Shown: in pieces, positions 61,422-64,000 of the stretch
How positions within the stretch are numbered: position 1 is the first letter of the stretch
Layout of the letters: each line of letters opens with the position of its first letter
From: VAZQ01 sp963817015
GTDB taxonomy: Bacteria; Pseudomonadota; Alphaproteobacteria; Rhizobiales; Xanthobacteraceae
DNA length: 64,000 nt
NCBI GenBank assembly: GCA_963817015.1
Contig: CAWFMV010000007.1
Coordinates: 1,488,001-1,552,000 of the forward strand
Direction of reading: 5' to 3'
Position numbers and translations under genes: made by a program
The notes under the pieces: model-generated
The model's input: the letters and a program-made list of their open reading frames with translations, nothing else
Database searches by the model: none
What the model was told of the DNA's origin: nothing

Positions 61422-62938
61422 TCAGAAGCCCCAGCGGTTGCTGAACGAGCCGGTCGTCGGGACTGTCGGCTGTGCGCCATTGAGCGCGCTGGCGCCGCTT
61501 GACGGCCTGGCCTCCGCCGCGGCCGCCGCTTTGGTCTCCTGGCCGGCGTCTGGCTTGGCCTCTGGCGTGGGAGCCGGGGGCGCCTTGGGCGCTGCCGGGC
61601 GGATCGCGCCCGCATTCGACGTCGTTGCGGTGCTCGCGCTGCTGGTCGCAGAGGCTTTGGGCGCCGTCGCCTTCGGTGTGGTCGCCGCGGTCTGCGTCGC
61701 TTTCGGCTGCGACTTCTTCTTCTGCGCGGAGGTGGGCTCCGCCGGCGCTGGATCGGAACCCTTCCAGCCGACAAATCGTGACACGCGATCGAACATGCCA
61801 TCGGAGCTCGGCGGCTCCGTGTTGTTCGATGCGAACAGGCCTGCCGAACAGATTGCCCGACGAGCCGGTATCGCCTGGCCGACGCAACGACGGCTGAGCG
61901 CAGTGCTTCCGGTCGCGTCCAGCGTCACGGGATCGCGCGGCGGCACGGCATGCGCCGGAATCGTGCCCGGCAGTCGACACGCCCGGCGAGCGGATGACGC
62001 CGGCCGCGTCCGAGTACGGGCTTCTGGAACGCGGCCAGGAAGGTCGGATGCATGCCGCCGTCGGTGCGCGTGAGCACCGGCACGGTCGGCGTGCCGCGGC
62101 TGACGCAGCTCGGCCATCTGCCGGTCGTCGCGCTTCTGCTTCTCCGCGACCGCGGCGACGATATCCTGGCTGCACCTGGTAGGCCGGGCACTTGCCGGCC
62201 GGCGATGAAGCGGCCGTTGGCTCTCGGCGTCGAACACATAGCGCTTCTCGCAGACGTCGACCTTCGGCTCGAGCCGCGTCACCTCGAAATGGTCGTAGCC
62301 CTTCTTGAGCATCCGCCAGAACGCCATGTGCGGCGAATTGCGGTGCTTCGCCATGTTGAGCGGCGTCATCCGGAACGGATAGGCCTGGATCTGGAAGGCG
62401 CGCTGGCCGCCGAAGAACGACTCGCGCGCGAGCGCGTAGATCTCGGCGATCTGCTCGTCGGTCATGGCGTAGCAGCCGCGCGAGGAGCAGTCGCCGTGGA
62501 TCATCAGGAAGTCGCCGGTGCGTCCGTTCGCCCTGTCGTAGGCGTTCGGGAAGCCGATGTTGATCGCGAGGTAGTAGCTCGAATTCGGGTTCATCAGGCC
62601 CGGCGTGATCGTAGTAGAAGCCCTCCGGCGCCTGGCGGTCGCCTTCCTTGATCTTGGGCCCGAGCTCGCCCGACCAGCGGCAGATCGGATAGGTCTTGAG
62701 CAACGCGAAGCGGCCGTTGCGATCTTCCTTCCAGACTTCGAGCTCGGCCTCTTCCTTGAAGAGCCGCACCAGGATCGGCGACTCCTTGCTCATGTTCTTC
62801 TGCTCGATGTCGACGAGCATCTGGGCCGAGAGCGGCTGCAGCGAGCGGAGGCTCGTGCGGGACGGCGCCGTCCGTCTCGCAACCAGCAAGCAGCAGCGCG
62901 GCCGCGAGCGCGGCGGACGCCAGCAAGCGGGCGGGCAA
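61422..62938 (-). CDS. L,D-transpeptidase lipoprotein, YafK-like (frame-broken)
   Basis: This YkuD-family murein L,D-transpeptidase is about 490 residues. The catalytic motif is FLMIHGDCSSRGCYAMTDEQ (His...Ser-x-Gly-Cys). Before it comes VRLFKEEAELEVWKEDRNGR, as in YafK/DUF2778-like members. The N-terminus has a lipobox (SAALAAALLLAGCETDG). The C-terminal 130 residues are an Ala/Pro/Thr/Lys-rich tail (SAQKKKSQPKATQTAATTPK) with no fold. At least eight frame breaks occur. The start, probably TTG 62938, is uncertain. The enzyme would cross-link peptidoglycan or attach lipoprotein. Confidence 0.8.
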
Positions 62939-63003
62939 GAGGACGACAATTCAACGCGAAACTCCCCCGACTGACTGGCTTTCCCCAGAGCCTTAGCACT
63001 CAA

Positions 63004-63438
63004 TCGTTATCCCTGAGGAGCCACTAATCGCAAGGCGATAAGTGCCCGTCGGATCGCCGTTTGAGCACGCCGATGGTGAACGAAAGGTAAATAACCCTGA
63101 CTCGTTCGCCTTCGAGCGGCGGACCTACCCTGAACGATGGAGCAAGCCCCACCGAACCCCAACTCGATAGACAGCCTAGACGCAAGACTTGGGAAAGATC
63201 AGGGCAGCGGTGGATAACTCATCGACGCCTGCCGATCTCCAGGCTCAATATGACGCAGACGCTCGGCGCGTCGCCACGCACTTTCGGCGACCCAATCGTC
63301 GCATTGCATTCGTGCAGGGGCTGTGCACCATAACGGCAACGCTTCGGGAAGGCCTGCGCCTAGCGTCATCTGGGTATTGGAATGCCCGAAGGTCGGCAGG
63401 TCAGAGACTCAAGGGAGTGAGACGAGAGGAGCCTCGCA
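63004..63438. other. 435-base gap before the last gene
   Basis: I find no convincing gene. Short open frames have no known blocks and no clear ribosome-binding site. The left end (CCTGAGGAGCC near 63014) resembles the arm of the Bradyrhizobium palindromic repeat. The right end contains GAGAGGAGCC, the ribosome-binding site of the following gene. Confidence 0.5.
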
Positions 63439-64000
63439 ATGCAGTCATCGAGACGATTTTGGCTGAGCACAGTTGCCGCCGTCGGCTTCGCCGCCCTGGT
63501 CGGCAGCCCCGGCTGCAGCTGAGTGCGCAGAACACCGTCGCCATCGACAACGACGACATCGGCGGCGTGGTCACCGGAGCGAACGGCCCGGAAGCCGGCG
63601 TCTGGGTGATCGCGGAGACGAAGGATCTGCCGACCCGCTACGCCAAGATGGTCGTCACCGACGATCAGGGCCGCTACGTCGTGCCCGACCTGCCGAAGGC
63701 GAAGTACCAGGTCTGGGTGCGCGGCTACGGCCTCGTCGATTCGCCCAAGGTCGACGGCGAGCCCGGCCAGCAGCTCAACCTACGCGCGGTGACGGCGCCG
63801 AACGAGAAGGCGGCGGCGCAGGTACTATCCGGCGATCTACTGGTACTCGATGCTGAAGATTCCGGATGCGGACCAGTTCGGCGGCAAGAGCGACATTCCC
63901 GCAGAACGTCAAGCAGATCGACTGGCTCAACCTGATGAAGAACAACGGTTGCGTCGGCTGCCACCAGCTCGGGCACGCTGTCGACGCGCACGATCCCGCG
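63439..64000 (+). CDS. Exported haem-c protein with carboxypeptidase-regulatory-like domain, N-terminal part
   Basis: This gene starts at ATG 63439 after GAGAGGAGCC and runs off the window. The N-terminus is a signal with two arginines (QSSRRFWLSTVAAVGFAALV), perhaps Tat. Next comes a carboxypeptidase-regulatory-like beta domain (GGVVTGANGPEAGVWVIAET, TDDQGRYVVPDLPKAKYQVW). At the right edge there is NNGCVGCHQLGH, a c-type haem motif (CxxCH). At least four frame breaks occur (near 63510, 63530, 63825 and 63900). Proteins of this build in relatives are long and may go on into a virginiamycin-B-lyase-like propeller, but that part is not visible. It is a periplasmic redox protein; the substrate is unknown. 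Confidence 0.75.

Overview
The window looks like chromosome of an alphaproteobacterium of the order Hyphomicrobiales (Rhizobiales), near Bradyrhizobium, Rhodopseudomonas or Pseudolabrys. The signs are high GC, blocks of conserved gene order (comF-grxC-nitrilase-DUF1178-ubiG-lysC-ptsP-prfA-prmC-DUF4167, mutT-argJ-ppiC-secA, mtgA-rpmF, phaR/phaAB) and scattered palindromic repeats of the Bradyrhizobium kind. I saw no tRNA, rRNA, insertion sequence, phage gene or CRISPR array.

Layout. 0-8.8 kb, plus strand: end of ligB, then ligC (protocatechuate 4,5-cleavage pathway), three tandem MetE-C-like methyltransferase genes, an SDR, a MaoC hydratase and an acyl-CoA dehydrogenase (a catabolic run), then glucokinase. 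8.8-15.1 kb, minus strand: dihaem peroxidase, macrodomain protein with an amidohydrolase, and two patatin phospholipases either side of 3-hydroxybutyrate dehydrogenase. 15.1-19.3 kb: a Zur-type regulator behind a paired-palindrome operator, ispG, and an Na+/H+ antiporter. 19.3-25.1 kb, minus strand: a Tat-exported thiamine-diphosphate enzyme coupled to a dihaem cytochrome c, DUF1345, a periplasmic binding protein and a bicupin. 25.2-27.2 kb: mtgA, rpmF and two convergent hypotheticals. 27.3-32.6 kb: a degenerate GGDEF-EAL protein and the polyhydroxybutyrate genes phaR and phaAB, separated by a decayed phaR copy and two short tandem-repeat arrays. 32.6-39.1 kb: transporters, twin small Cys-rich secreted proteins, a Tat-exported isoaspartyl-methyltransferase homologue, glyoxalase II and a methyltransferase. 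39.2-53.9 kb: the conserved housekeeping block, interrupted by a VOC protein and a TTT-type binding protein. 53.9-64 kb: mutT, three tandem Ig-like secreted proteins, argJ, ppiC, secA, a lipoprotein L,D-transpeptidase, and the start of a haem-c protein with a carboxypeptidase-regulatory-like domain.

Data quality shapes the annotation. Many reading frames are broken by single-base changes, mostly +1 insertions, at 0-27 kb, 42-50 kb and 54-63.5 kb. Everything from 27.3 to 42.2 kb and from 50.4 to 53.9 kb is intact. Because indispensable genes (secA, ispG, prfA, lysC) are among those broken, I treat most breaks as sequence errors and annotate each gene over its full span. Lengths of broken genes were checked by seeing that removing the inferred extra bases restores a whole number of codons.

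The observations most worth follow-up are the Tat-exported TPP enzyme/cytochrome c pair, the phaR-phaA control region with its phaR fossil and repeat arrays, the three MetE-like genes beside ligBC, the paired palindromes in front of zur, and the families of small secreted proteins.
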